The notes under the pieces are model-generated. The model saw only the letters and a list, made by a program, of their open reading frames with translations, did no database searches and had not been told where the DNA came from. DNA of 64,000 bases. It comes from Epiperipatus broadwayi (Eukaryota; Onychophora; Udeonychophora; Euonychophora; Peripatidae). Location: the NCBI GenBank assembly GCA_028023455.1, contig JAQFVV010000152.1, forward strand, positions 2,482,001 through 2,546,000, in the 5' to 3' direction. A program made the translations under genes and the position numbers. The first letter of the stretch is position 1. Each line of letters begins with the position of its first letter. Below, piece after piece: positions 49,301-60,978 of the stretch.

Positions 49301-51626
49301 AAGATGGAATGATTGTGTTAAGAGGATTATTGAGTGTTATAGTACTAAGGAATGGGATAAAAGAATAAATTTATTAATAAAGACTAGGGAGTTAGAGAGA
49401 TGGAGAAATAGTATGGAGAGTAAAAAGAGTTTAAATATATATAGAAATAAACAGAATATTAGGTGTGAGTTAATATATGATAATAGTAAGGAAAGTAGTT
49501 TATTGTTTAAGGCTTGAACGGGATCTTTAGCTACAAAAGAATATACATGTAAATGGAAAATATGGGTGATTTATTTTGTAAATTATGTAAGGAAGGAATA
49601 GAAAATATTAGGCATTTGTTAATTGAATGTAAATGTTTGAAAACAGAAAGGGTACATATAATGAAATTGTGGAAAAATAAATATGAAAAGAGTGATTATA
49701 CAGAAAGTGAATTATTGGTTTTTATGCTGGGTTTGGAAAAAGATAAGGGGGATTTAGATATAAAGGTTATAGAGTTGACAAAGATTATGTTGTGGAAATG
49801 GGATAGAGCAGATTATGGGTAAATTTAGAGTGGGGAATGTAAAATAAAGTGGCTAACAGGTTTATCTGGGCATAATTGCTGAGATATTCTTGACTTCGTT
49901 TAAGGATAAGCCATAATACATCACATCATGTGATTTATTGAAAAATGATATTGTGAAAAGATACTAATATTGGCTGAAAACTATCAATAAAATGTTTGTC
50001 AATTTTTATTTAGCTGTTTAATTTCAATTGGGTTGAAATAATTTTTAATAATTTGGAAACAATATTATGAACAAATTTATTTATTAATATGTTTGACCAT
50101 TATTAAAGACAAATGCTAGCGATATTTTCAAAATGACAGTGAACGCACTCTAAATCAATACCAATTTTTTTCCCCATATCTCTCTCCCACTATTCTTTGA
50201 AGCAGAAAAAAGGAAAAAAATAGATTATCTATTAAATAATCCTTTTTATATACATAAGAAGTGGACGTTTTTTTATTAGAAATGATAAAAATATTCTTTG
50301 TACTAAGGTTTACATGGAAGATGAAGTGCTAAATTAAATTAAATAATTCTGACTCTAATGCAGTTGCCTAATCTATAATCCTTATCAACTAGTTTTCAAA
50401 CTGCTAGCAGATTGTCAGAGAAAAAAATAAGAAAAAAAACATCATATAATTATTTTCAACATTTCATTCAATGATAATGAAAGAAAGAATATTTAAAAGA
50501 GAAAAAGTCTTTCCAGATAACGGTAAGATATTTTAAAGCCAGAACTTTTAATGCTTTGATATTGCTTGCTATTTATGAATATTCAGGATAAATAAAAGAA
50601 AAACATATTTATGAACTTTTAGAAAAATTAAAGAATGAAAATCATTTTCGAACTTATAAAAAATGATATTATTTTCTTATTCAGAAAGGAACTATAGAAA
50701 TATAATATTTCAACATGAAGTCTTTAGAGTACAAAATTTATAATAATCTGTAATAATAAAAGTATTTGCAATTATTTCCAGAAAAGATATCTAGAACTAA
50801 AGGAAGGTAATTCCTTTTTTATGTGAAAAGTTATTGTGTAAAATTATAAAGATAGAAAGCATTTGAACATTCATTGTAATCTTTAATGTGTACCCAAGAA
50901 AGTAAATCCCAAAGAAGATTATAGTCTTTTTTTTTTTATTTAATGATTGATTTATTATTTTTATTTTTCCCATTAATAAATTATTTCTTTGTTTGCAAAT
51001 TTATCAATTGTATTACTACAGTAATAATGTAATAAAATATTTCATGAAAAACACACAAATTGATGATATTCAGTTAGTGTACCACTAGCTTATATATAAC
51101 ACTTGCTAATAAAATGCTACAAACAAAAGCCATAGAATACCCCCCCCCTTCCATAGTTTTGACAACATGCTCTCCTATGTGTTATATCTGAAATATATGG
51201 CAGCTAAAGCAAAATAAATATCTATATGAAAAATGGAATTCTAGATAAATAATTTCTAGCTTCATCTTATTTTACTTGTATATTATCCTGCTTTTGCTGT
51301 TATTCAAGAGAGTTACCATTACATATATATATATATTTCTGGATTATCTTGAAAATTTATGGAAATGATAAAGATATAAAAAAAAAATATTTTTTTTGTA
51401 CACACAAAAGCATTCCTTTAACACATAAATTCTATAGAGAAAATAAAATTTACCCTAACGTCACGCCCATCTGGTGTATTTTCATCAAATTCTTGATTAA
51501 GAGTGAATTTTAAATCAGTAGTTTTAAACATGGTAGATGTTTTGATATAATAATCATCTCCTTTTTGTTCAATATCTACTATAGGAGTCGCAGAATTTCC
51601 CAATTTTCGCATAACTATGCCAACAC
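43295..51626 (-). CDS. Fatty-acid-binding protein gene, partial (exons 2 and 3 visible)
   Basis: This is an intracellular lipid-binding protein of the FABP/CRABP family: a small cytosolic beta-barrel that binds fatty acids or related hydrophobic ligands. Exon 2 (51626-51454) and exon 3 (43393-43295) join in phase. The 57 complete codons of exon 2 plus 33 of exon 3 would sit in a protein of about 130 residues, the normal size. Intron 1 is phase 1 and intron 2 phase 0, as in the classical four-exon gene. Exon 1 (upstream, above 51626 or beyond the window) and exon 4 (below 43295) were not found. Intron 2 is 8.06 kb. The open, undamaged exons with good splice sites argue for a live gene. Confidence 0.85.
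43394..47211. other. FABP intron 2, 3' part, AT-rich
   Basis: Intronic, AT-rich sequence with no exon seen. A tRNA-type SINE head lies at 44040-44140. A 128-codon frame at 45181-45567 on the plus strand has no recognisable motif or codon signal and is most likely chance. Confidence 0.6.
44040..44140 (-). repeat. tRNA-derived SINE head (probable)
   Basis: On the minus strand a B-box-like TTCAAATCC occurs at 44083-44094 with a plausible A-box region about 35 bases upstream, and no tRNA cloverleaf or CCA end. The body and tail were not delimited. Confidence 0.5.
47212..47640 (-). pseudogene. RTE-like LINE, C-terminal RT remnant
   Basis: Minus-strand frames contain TYGSETWTLN, then MERCMLGVTRRD, KLKWSWVAHIARRDDNRW and RKRPHVRWMDEI. 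This series is characteristic of the end of RTE-clade ORF2 proteins. At least two frameshifts separate these motifs, and the element is truncated upstream. Its 3' end (around 47212) carries a short ATGATG-type tail, as RTE elements often do. It lies in intron 2 of the FABP gene, in the same orientation as the gene. Confidence 0.8.
47955..48596 (+). repeat. Hammerhead-bearing repeat family 1, locus 2
   Basis: The locus starts with an inverted partial unit (47955-48085) facing a direct unit (48086-48596), giving a fold-back around 48085. Shared segments with the other loci include GTATGGAGAGTTTT, GGTTTAATACCAAT and GATCCTAAGATCTA-type sequence. The unit lies in FABP intron 2, antisense to the gene. 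It ends in GCCTGTTTTA, where the array units at 60-62 kb also join. Confidence 0.85.
48427..48500 (+). ncRNA. Hammerhead ribozyme motif (family 1) with compensatory stem II
   Basis: The CTGATGA box is at 48448-48454, GAAAC at 48468-48472 and the GTC cleavage triplet at 48475-48477. Stem II pairs AGC with GCT around loop CACAA, where the array copies pair GGC with GCC. Both strands have changed together. Stem I pairs CCTCA with TGGGG next to the core. It is a type I hammerhead with a 2-bp stem III. Activity is untested, and the 5' stem I strand has some changes. Confidence 0.75.
48597..49139. other. FABP intron 2, AT-rich, no feature seen
   Basis: No recognisable gene or repeat was seen in this intronic stretch. 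Confidence 0.5.
49140..49822 (+). pseudogene. LINE ORF2 C-terminus with CCHC zinc motif, second LINE clade
   Basis: Two open segments in different frames (49140-49517 and 49553-49822) are joined by an in-frame stop and a frameshift near 49515-49550. The first is helical and basic (RKVMQYAKDLDKEFI, then ERWRNSMESKKSLNIY), ending in a LLFKA-stop-TGSLATKEY junction. The second begins FCKLCKEGIENIRHLLIEC, a C-x2-C-x8-H-x4-C zinc motif typical of the end of some LINE ORF2 proteins. Only the 3' end remains. The family is related to the L2/Daphne/I-type groups, but I cannot fix the clade. Confidence 0.72.
49823..51453. other. FABP intron 2, 5' part, AT-rich
   Basis: No further feature was seen up to the donor of exon 2. 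It includes a C-run near 51140 and an AT dinucleotide run near 51323-51335. Confidence 0.55.
51454..51626 (-). CDS. FABP exon 2 (173 nt)
   Basis: The exon is exactly 173 nt, the same as exon 2 in vertebrate FABP genes. It starts in phase 1 after TTTTTTTACTAG and ends before GTAAAT. The translation begins VGIVMRKLGNSATPIVDIEQ, continues with GDDYYIKTSTMFKT, and ends FDENTPDGRDVR. Diagnostic features are the G-x-x-x-R-K helix end, the TP-x-V strand, I-K-T-x-T-x-F-K-x-T, and the EFDE-T-DGR turn. The nearest family alternatives are cellular retinoid-binding proteins. The ligand cannot be decided without the C-terminal Arg-x-Tyr motif in exon 4. Confidence 0.92.
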
Positions 51627-52100
51627 CTAGTAAAAAAATTAAATGAATATAGTTTTTTATTTTAAATATATGTGTATTTATATTTACATACTTTTTACAT
51701 GTAGATATAAATGGTAAAAGTCTTTAAATCATTCATTGCACTGCAAGGCATCACAGACTCATTAGGTTTCCCAATTATTGAATGGAAATTTTAATAATTT
51801 ATACAACTTTGTCTTATCCTTTAGCTAATATGTAAATTAACCAATATTAAATGGCTAGTTATCTACAGCACATAACATGAAAAGAAAATCCTAATCTATT
51901 TGAAAACTAACAAAATTTCTAATTTTATCCAAATAAGATATCAATGTCATTGGTATGGCAAATGATTGCTCTACTACATTACCAAGATATCTATATATAT
52001 GTATACACTGATATACCAAAATATTTATATCATTGTATCCCTTGGTGCAAACATGTTATACACCTACAAGACATAGTGTGTATCTTTATATTAATATAAA
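51627..52100. other. FABP intron 1, no feature seen
   Basis: AT-rich intronic sequence next to the exon 2 acceptor. Confidence 0.5.
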
Positions 52101-52786
52101 CTTCTTTGCAGCAATAATTTCAATTTCTGTGGTCAAGTTACCATCTTTAGTGTCTATATAAATATTATTCCATTTATTATTTAATACATTGGGTGCAATT
52201 TGAAAATTCTAATTGCAGTTTGTAATGTTATAATTGATTATTTATTAGCCTGCATTCAGAACAGATATTTATCTGTTTTAATGAGATTTATTTAGACTTC
52301 TTTCTATCAATAATTTCAATCTCTATGGTCAAGTTGGAATCTTTAATGTCTATATAAATATATTTGAGCATAAATAAAGATGGGATTCCACCTTTATTGT
52401 TAAAAGGTTGGCTTGACAACAGGTTGAGATTGGTATTGATATTTTTTAAGTGTTGACTGGTTTTAATGATTACTTATAAATCCATTTAACCTTGAGCATT
52501 ATTACACTTATTATTTAAGTAATATATTGAATGCAATTTAAAAATAGTAATTGTAGTTTATAATATTGTAACTGACTACTTATTAGTCTGAATTGAGAAC
52601 AGGTTATATTTACCTGCTTAAGGAAGCAGATCTATCAGCCCCATATAGCAATTTGAGTTGGATAGCTGGGTTTGAAGACATGTAGGTGTCTGAAAATTTC
52701 AGATTTTCAACTCAATAGATAACTTTTAGATACATGCTGGCTTTGGGTTGGTATTTTTAGATCTAGTGTTTGAACCTACCCTGGCA

Positions 52787-52827
52787 CCTCTTTGAAGAGT
52801 GCCAAAGCACGAAACCATGGTCAGGGG
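52787..52827 (+). ncRNA. Hammerhead ribozyme-like motif, family 2, copy 1 (damaged)
   Basis: Stem I strands are CCTCT (52787-52791) and AGGGG (52823-52827). The first core box reads TTGAAGA, with an invariant C changed to T. Stem II pairs GTGC with GCAC perfectly around loop CAAA. GAAAC, a 3-bp stem III with the CATG centre, and GTC follow. Likely inactive because of the C-to-T change. Confidence 0.7.
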
Positions 52828-53196
52828 TTTGGGGGGGGGATTCCTGACAGATATTTTAAATGCTTTCTCTGGCTAAGCATTTATCACAAAGCTTGTTGAG
52901 GAATTGACAATCCTCATTGTTTATAACTTACAAGCTTAAGAGAATAGGGTCATGTGATCTATGACTCTTATTTTGACTATTTATAGTCTCTGCCTTAAGT
53001 CTTATGCGATGTTATATTGCTAAGACTACTAATATATGGTATGGCTGAAGATCTATCAGCCCCATATACCTATTTGAGTTGGATAGCTGGGTTTGAAGAC
53101 ATGTAGGTGTGTGAAAATTTCAGATTTTCAACTCAATAGATAAATGCTAGCTTTGGGTTGGTATTTTAAGATCTAGTGTCTGAACTTACCCTGGCA

Positions 53197-53237
53197 CCTC
53201 TCTGAGGAGTGCCAAAGCATGAAACCATGGTCAGGGG
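53197..53237 (+). ncRNA. Hammerhead ribozyme motif, family 2, copy 2
   Basis: The core is complete: CTGAGGA (53202-53208, position 7 being a tolerated variable base), stem II GTGC with GCAT around CAAA, GAAAC (53221-53225), a short stem III made by self-complementary ACCATGGT, and cleavage triplet GTC (53230-53232). Stem I pairs CCTCT with AGGGG. Stem I is open, so this is a type I hammerhead. The self-complementary stem III would allow dimer formation, as described for minimal hammerheads of retroelements. Confidence 0.75.
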
Positions 53238-53544
53238 TTTGGGGGAGGGGGTTCCTGACAGATATTTTAAATGCTTTCTCTGGCTAATCATTTATCACAA
53301 AACTTGTTGAGGAATTGGCAATCCTCATTGTTTATTTAAACTTCTTTGTATCAATAATTTCAATCTCTGTGGTCAAGTTACAATTTTTAGGGCCTATATA
53401 AATGTATTTGAGCATAAATAAAGGTGCAATTCCAGCTGTGCCTTGACAACAGTTGAAATTGTTGATTGTTATTGATATTGGGATTGTCTAAGTGTTGACT
53501 GATTTTAATGATTACATTAATATATATGCACCATGTCTATATGT

Positions 53545-53640
53545 TTTGGTATATGATTTAGTGAAGTGGTCATCACTGGTGTGTGAGATCCTTGGATCAA
53601 TTCCAGTATTGGCATTTCATCCGCATCAGACCTTCTTATC
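53545..53640 (+). repeat. tRNA-derived SINE head (probable)
   Basis: An A-box-like TTAGTGAAGTGGTCATCA lies at about 53556-53573 and a B-box-like GGATCAATTCC at 53594-53604, with suitable spacing. It lacks a full cloverleaf and is followed by unrelated sequence. Confidence 0.55.
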
Positions 53641-54607
53641 AACGCTTGAGCAATAAGTCATTTGATTATTTATCTATTTATTTAATAAAGAATTAAATTA
53701 TTAATTGCAATAAGTAAACAGTTAGACAAGGAATATTTTCAATAAACTTAAATCAGTATACCTTACAAAATGGAATACAGTGCAATTTCCATTTAATTAT
53801 TCTCAATACATTTTAATTAAAATAAGAATAATTATAAACAAGTACTAATTTCTACATTTAAATTATTCATAGTAGTTAAATCATTAAAAACCAAAAAAAA
53901 AAAATCATTTTGCTCTACAAATAAAATACAATTTTTCATAACATTTTCCATAAGATTGCTATTTAACAATACACCAATAATAAAATGTATATAAATAGAA
54001 AAAAAATAGCTACACATTTAACACATTCAAGAGCAATTCTTTTCTTTCTACTCTAAGAGCCATTAATTATAAACTTAAGTAATCAATGGATGACGAATAA
54101 TATAATACCACAATATCCCTGTTTTTAGACCTATTTCTGGTTTTTGTTTTTATCAGTTAAAAGCATATAAATAAGTACACAAGAAAGATATGTGGTATAG
54201 TTGTTTATATTTAATGTACAATTGATTTTATAATATATTTAATTCAGTCCTGCTATCTTTTGAATAAAATATTAGTTTATCAAAGGCTAAGTACTATTTT
54301 CAATATAGTCAGTTATCTCCTTTCTGAGCTTTTCCCCTCACTTCCCATTTATTTTACTATTTCAATACTTAAAACCATATCTAAATCTTTAATGAGTCAT
54401 TCATTTGATGAAAGTTAAAAGATAATTATGGCTTCAATAATTTTAGCAGATTGTCACCTCTCCACCTGTTGTTAATCTTACACCATATTATTTGTCAATG
54501 CATTGACATTTATCTGACAAATGCATATTATCCTCAAAATCTTTCCATTCTAGCCAGATACCATTTAGTATAATAACTAATCTTTCTTATTGCATTGCCA
54601 AATGTAT

Positions 54608-54774
54608 ATTATATAATACTAAATCATCAATGCACTTTACTATTGTTACACAATGCTTTATTTACCACCCACTTTTACAGTTTACAGTTTCGATTGCCCT
54701 AGCAATCTTCTTCAGAACTCATCCATGCACTTTACTACAGTAGTAAAGTGAATGGATGATTTAGTATTATATGA
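54608..54774. repeat. ~165-bp fold-back with ~34-bp arms
   Basis: The left arm (54608-54641, ATACTAAATCATC then GCACTTTACTA) and right arm (54740-54774, TAGTAAAGTG then GATGATTTAGTAT) pair. The loop contains an additional copy of part of the left arm (CATCCATGCACTTTAC). Confidence 0.75.
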
Positions 54775-57700
54775 TACAGATACCATTTAGTAAAAAATGA
54801 TGGACTTCTAACTAAGTTGAAAAAGACCCAGCCACCTGGAAATTTTTTTTTTATCTATTTATGAGCTAGAAAAATTTTCATGATACATGGCAGATATCTG
54901 TACTAACCATTATATCACGAAACATTTCAAATATTAAAAAATAAAATACTATTTCAGTGTGAGTTACAAGTATTCACATAATGGATATGCAAAGATATTA
55001 CTTTGTAGTCAAGATGCCTAAACATATATATATATATATATTTGAAAATCTGTAAAATATTATTCGCATTCAAATAAACAAATGTAGATATTAAACATTT
55101 CTGATCAAGTTTTGTCCTCAAATGATATCATTATTCATTATTTATTCTCATATTATTTAGGATTTAAAAAGATTAATATTCAGCAGATTTAGAAATATAT
55201 TGTAATGGTAAGAAATGAGGGATGAAATGGGGAGATAGGAAATCATCATCAGTCTAATAAAATAAAAACTATAAACAAATATAAAATGAATATGAGATCA
55301 TCAGCATAAAAAGAAGCAATATATAATGAGCAAGTGAGTCAGCATTAACTAAATAATATGTAGTCACACTAATGATCAATTATAAACCACAAGGGTACTC
55401 ATCGATTAGCCACCATACACCACTTGATGTCACTGATTCCATACAAAAGCACAGAAATATGCAATTTATGTGGCCTATTATCCGTTAAGCAGGCCTAGAT
55501 GGCATTACACACAAATACTACAGCCCACTTTTGCACTTCATGGTACTATGCAAATAGAAAAAACACTTCACAGATCGCTATGGTATAATGTGAGGGGTCT
55601 ATAGAATTCAAGTGGCCATAACTCTTTTCATGTGCATTCGAAGTAATGATTTTTCACATGACCTGACGTAGTTTTAGATAGTAATAATTGTAAACCTGTG
55701 GCCATGCTTCCGTACACATCTTTTTAAGGTGAAATGAATTGCAAAAGTGTAGGTTCCAGCATTATTTTACAGAATTCATGCAAAAAAGGAATTTTGCACA
55801 AGAACAGCTACAAGACTACTAAAATGGCTGTGGTTTGTCATTGTTTTTAAAAGCATAAGCTTGGTTTGATCAGACAGTAATTTTAAAATGGAATTCTTAT
55901 ATTTTATTAAATAATGTTGTTTCGTAAATTTTTTAAAAATAGTTTTCAAAATGTCATCGCAGAATGTTTCCAATATATATATGTTTGATCAGAGTAGTGC
56001 ATGTTTTGGCCGTTCCTTTGGATCGGTCCCCCTCCATGCACATTCTGCGCTACACGCTGACATGTTAAATGTAATTTAGAAACTAATGTTTATCTCAAAA
56101 ACTAAATGCACTCTTTTTCAAAAAAAAAAAATGTTTTAAAGAAAAATAAATGTAAATCCCTATTAAAAAAACAAACAGGTGAAAGAGTTATATTTATTTG
56201 TTTTTGAATAAATAATAACAAAATTGTAAATCAGCCCAGTAACGTTATATCTATTGGTTTTTGACTAGCAACAGTCATCAAGTGGCATGTGGCAGCTAGT
56301 CGACTAGAACCAAAATACATTATAAATATGCCAATTATGTGGTCACTACCAGACCTTGGGCATTACTTACAAACAATTATTTGGATGACATACTTAAGTG
56401 CTACTCTATCATTCATAATAAAAAATTCTACTATAATACTTATACATGCTGATAAGTATGAATGCTCTGGCCATATGATACCATGAATGTGTAAGCCAAC
56501 TACATTAAAGGTAATAATTTTGCACCATCCAGAGAACTGTTCAAACATAAACCTCCACACATAAATCAATTAATCATTACTGCTCTAATCTAACCCAGAA
56601 GCAAAGATTCCAGGGACTGACTGTGAACAAGAGAAAAACAAACACAATAGCTTACTTTACTTTAAATAATTTTACTAGGATAATTTTAAAATCCCCAAAA
56701 CCCTTTATTTTGAAATCAAGTCTCACCCTCTACCAATGCATTGAAGAAATAAAGAAATTAACACTAGAATATTTTTTAAAATATTTAATAAATTAACTAA
56801 TTAATAATTTAAAAAAAAATAAAAATGACATCATAATTCAAACTTATACATTTTACCAAAATATATAATATCATAGAGCATATATGATTAACCAGCTGAT
56901 TTTTAACCTTTATTTTAATGAAGTCATTTCCTTTTCAAGAATTAATGTTAAAAAATAACTTTTAGCAATCAGAGACAAGAAATTTTAAATTAGCTTAACA
57001 CATTGAATAATTTTGGATGGAAAATAAAAGAATAAAAAATTTGTTTCAAAAAAAAAAGTTACATTTAATAAATTAAATTACCTAAAAAAAAAAACGAAAC
57101 CTTTTTTTATATAATTTTAAAGAGAAAAATCAAATAAATAATAAAAAAAATCTTTCATAAGAAAATGTTAAATTAATAAAAATTACTCATTATGGTCAAA
57201 TATTATTTCTATAAAATTTTTATCTATAACTGTAGGGATAAAATGCACATTAAAAATATCTCTTCCATAATTTTCTTTTTCTTTTCAAGTCCTTCTTTGG
57301 TTCTTCTTGAATGTTTCTCTATTCCAGGCTAATGCACACAGTTAATTTATCCATTCATCATACAGTACTTTCAGGTTTCACACAGAATGAATTTTCCAAT
57401 TTCTTCCATCTATTTATTTCTAAGTCAGGCTATCACATAAAGACAGAGAGAGAGAGAGTCATGCTCTTTGAGAGAAATGAGGTTTGTTTTAGCTAGAAAT
57501 ATTCTCCTTTACATTTTTCTCATGAACTCATTATAATCATGAAGGTAGAAAATGTTTAGCTTTTAGCAAAACTTAATACATATTTGTCTTCATTTAAGAA
57601 AACATTTTTAAACAGCTAATCTTCAGCATCAGTTTAATAGCTGAATTGAAAACCACTGCTACTGCTCTCAATAGCTGGACCGAGAGTGATTTCCTCTTTC

Positions 57701-59189
57701 AAGAGACTGAAGTCTACTGCTTTATCCTCTGTCCTATGGTACTTTTTGGAACAATCCTGTTCCAACCTCCTACATGACCAAATTAAACCCTGACCCATTA
57801 GGTCTATTTTTACACACAAAAGCTATTTCCCTCCTTTTTGATTAAAAAATTACAACCATAGTTTTAAAATTCCTCTTTCATTAGTTTTAATAAAAATAAG
57901 ATAATCTTTTAATTACTCCTGATTTGCTTAATATTGTTTTGAAAAAAGATAAAAAGAAAAGAAAAAAACCAACTCTAATCAATTAAAACAAAAATGTTAA
58001 AATCTTATTTTTTGCTTTTCTTGCAAAACTTGATTTATTTATCTCTCTTATCAGTTAAAATTAAAACTGCTAGGTAATTAAAATTACTGAAGAGAGAGAA
58101 TAAAATAAGTTGTTTATTTGACTTTATACTTTTCTTTCATTTATTACTCATACAACTTATAATCATATTCTTATTTAAAAATCAATGTTTGAAAAGTATC
58201 ATATCATCACTTCCAAAGTCAAAAATAATTACGTTTTCCCCTTAAATACATAATACAATTTGAGAAACTTGTAATATTGGCATGACTAGAATTGGCTACA
58301 ATATTAATATGTATATATATTTAGTAGTATGTATTTGTAAAAAAAGAAAAACAGATAGTAAAATAATGCTATCCACAATTGGAGTTTATAATAATAGTTA
58401 TACTAACAAAGTAGTAAAAATCTATAACTGGGAAAATAAAATGCCAATTTTTAATCTAATAAATAGTTAACAATGTTGACATATAGTAAATAATCACTAA
58501 GGTTATACAATAGCTAGTAGATTGTCATAAATATATTGTAACCGGACCACCGTACAACCTCTTTATTACCTTGGTTGTAACAATTTCCTGATGAGTATAT
58601 TGTAGGAAGGAACCGTCGATTGGCTTTCCCCAATACAGATGTCATCCCTCCCCTATAGCAATATTTCCTGCTCATCAGAGGATGTAGCACCATAGAGACT
58701 GGAAACACCTAGAAATTTTTGTTTGGTTTCCCAAACAGCACCACTAGAGTTCTGTCTCACTACAACCTGACTTATCTAGGTCTAGTTATGCCAGATATAG
58801 CTCAGGAGGCATGAGATTCTTGTGAACAAGTGCAATGAATGACAAGTGCTGCAACATGAACAACTAGATTGGTTTTATATAACAATAAATTTATTTCAAC
58901 ATTTATTAAGATCATTAGTTCTTCATAGTTAACTTGGACAATAAGCCCATAAAGCTTATCACTAGTTCATTTTTTTATATAGTTCATCTTTAGAATCCAT
59001 TTTCTGGTATGCACATATTTTCTTGGGTTCCATTGATCAGGTACTCCTTATTGGTGATGTATTTATCTGCGGTGTCCTTTAATTTTTTTAGTTGTGATTC
59101 AATATTATTCCTTGATCCAGGTACAGCTGTATTTTACTGACAAGCATATGCAATTCCTTCTCCTATTGATGTGTATTATTTTCTCAGGC

Positions 59190-59975
59190 ACTTCTAATCC
59201 TTCCCAGTATAATCGTATTTTGTACATAAAATTTATTATTCCCCCAGCAAAAGACATATTTCAATTATATAATGTTTATATTTCATCCCGATTGATATAT
59301 ATTGCTTATATAATTTATACTAAAGCAGACGTATTTGGTTTACATAATCTTTTACGATTTATTCCATTAAAGACATTTTATTATAAACATATAAGTATTT
59401 GGGATTTATTTCGATACAGAGATAACTTGTGTCTAATTATAAGTATTCATGAATTATTCCAATAAAGTTGTATATTGTATACAAACCTGTCAGTATTTAT
59501 GAGTTATTCCAATGCAAACGTATTTTGCAGATTATTTGTTCTTCATTTTACTTCAGATGTATATGCATATGAAAAGATAATCATTTCTGATTTATTTAAA
59601 AAAAAAAGTATTTTGATTATGAACATACAAATATTAATTCTTTATCCACACAGATTTGGTATATAAAATGTATATAGCATTTAGGATTTATCCTAACAAA
59701 AACATATTTGCATATAATCATTGATGATTTATTTCAAGAAAAAATATATTTGTTTTTTATTTTAATTCAGATGTATATGCATATAAAAAGATAATCATTT
59801 ATGATTTATCTTATATTACCTTATTAAAAACGCCTTTTTGATTATAGACATTTAAGTATTTATGATTTATCCCCAATAAAACGTATTTTCATATAAAATT
59901 ATAATCATTTATGATTTATTTTAAGAAAGACGTTTTTTATTATTATAAACACATATAAGTATTTAATATTTCATA
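59190..59975. repeat. Degenerate minisatellite, ~50-bp half-units
   Basis: Repeated strings include AAGTATTTATGATTTAT, CCAATAAAACGTATTTT, CATATAAAA and ATAATCATTTATGATTTAT, in at least ten diverged units of alternating type. The 123-codon frame at 59094-59465 is a by-product of this repeat. Confidence 0.72.
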
Positions 59976-60504
59976 AAATTATTACCTTCATTTTTATCCA
60001 GTGTGTTTATCCACTAAGCTGAATGACATTATTTAAGTTTCATTGGTATTCCCCCAGGCAAACTTGGAGTTTCATGGTGGTGGACAGAAAGAAAGCTATT
60101 ACTGACTTAGCCTGTCAGCTTTATGATTTCCGTATTAATATCTTTCTTTTCAACATCCAACAACTGTAGGGTTCACACTTAGTAAAAAAAAAACTAGATT
60201 TCTTAGCTGGGATAAGCAGTATGGCTGTAAATATAATATTCTAAAAGTCACTCTGCACCAAAATCTGATGGCAACTAAACAACTAAGCAATACTTAGATA
60301 AAACTCTAGAACTAACTTTTTAACTTTTTTGTGAACTTCAAACTCCATTATTTATACCAATATACATCACATGACCACCACTTTTTATGCTAGCTTGTAA
60401 CTGTTTTAAAACAGACAAAACTCACTATACATGGTGCCACACACAGCAAGCTAGAGTAATCAATGGATGACAGAAGGCTTGTGCATAAAATCCCCATCTA
60501 GTGC

Positions 60505-60575
60505 CTAATCAAATATCCCCAGACTAGTTTCTGGATTGTGGCCTTCATCAGTGAGGAGCCTTGGATCTGAGAGTA
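60505..60575 (-). ncRNA. Hammerhead ribozyme motif (family 1), sense to the FABP intron
   Basis: On the minus strand CTGATGA lies at 60551-60545 and GAAAC at 60531-60527, with GTC at 60524-60522. Stem II has one mismatch (GGC against TCC). Stem I sequences are mostly intact. This copy has the same orientation as FABP transcription, so it would be present in the pre-mRNA intron. Confidence 0.7.
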
Positions 60576-60978
60576 CTGCACCTAGATCTTAGGATCTAAT
60601 GCAACCCTCAAGGAACCACCTTTTATCTCCATTTAACTACAAAACTATGAGTCTTAAATTGAAAACACCTTAATGTTTCCAATCCAAGCTCATTAGCTTG
60701 TATAGTCATATGGGTCTGAACTCGGTTCAGTACACATACATTTCGATATCTTTGATTCTTTAATAACCATAGCAACCAAAGATATCAAAATAGGAACAAA
60801 GACATCAAAATGTACGGGTACTGAACTGATTTCAGACCCATATGACTATATAAGCTAATGAGCTTGGATTGGAAACATTAGGTGTTTTCAATTTAAGGCT
60901 CATAGTTTTGTAGTTAAATGGAGATAAAAGGTGGCTACAAGAGGATTGCATTAGATCCTAAGATCTAGCTGCAGTGCT

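Larger units (their letters stand above)
52106..53520 (+). repeat. Hammerhead-bearing repeat family 2, duplicated ~410-bp units with flanking copies
   Basis: Two near-identical units (about 52625-52935 and 53045-53335) share AGATCTATCAGCCCCATATA, then GAGTTGGATAGCTGGGTTTG, ACATGTAGGTGT and TTTTAAATGCTTTCTCTGGC. A different module beginning CTTCTTT...TCAATAATTTCAATCTC is present three times, at about 52106, 52296 and 53338. The hammerhead cores are 410 bp apart. The array lies in FABP intron 1, antisense to the gene. No protein-coding part was found, so it may be a non-autonomous, ribozyme-carrying retroelement. Confidence 0.8.
53641..60362. other. FABP intron 1, long AT-rich stretch
   Basis: No exon was identified. 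Listed separately are a hairpin at 54608-54774 and the minisatellite at 59190-59975. The part 55390-56060 is less AT-rich and may be an old repeat. The region 58540-58740 has short inverted repeats around CCTGATGAG and CTCATCAG. Short frames here (for example 57634-57819 minus and 59094-59465 plus) lack recognisable motifs. Confidence 0.5.

Noticed and set aside
58540-58740. CTGATGAG motifs on both strands suggesting another hammerhead
   Set aside because: No properly placed GAAA box and no closed stem II between it and CTGATGA; only a short inverted repeat remains.
59094-59465. 123-codon open frame
   Set aside because: It runs into a degenerate AT-rich minisatellite and has no recognisable domain.
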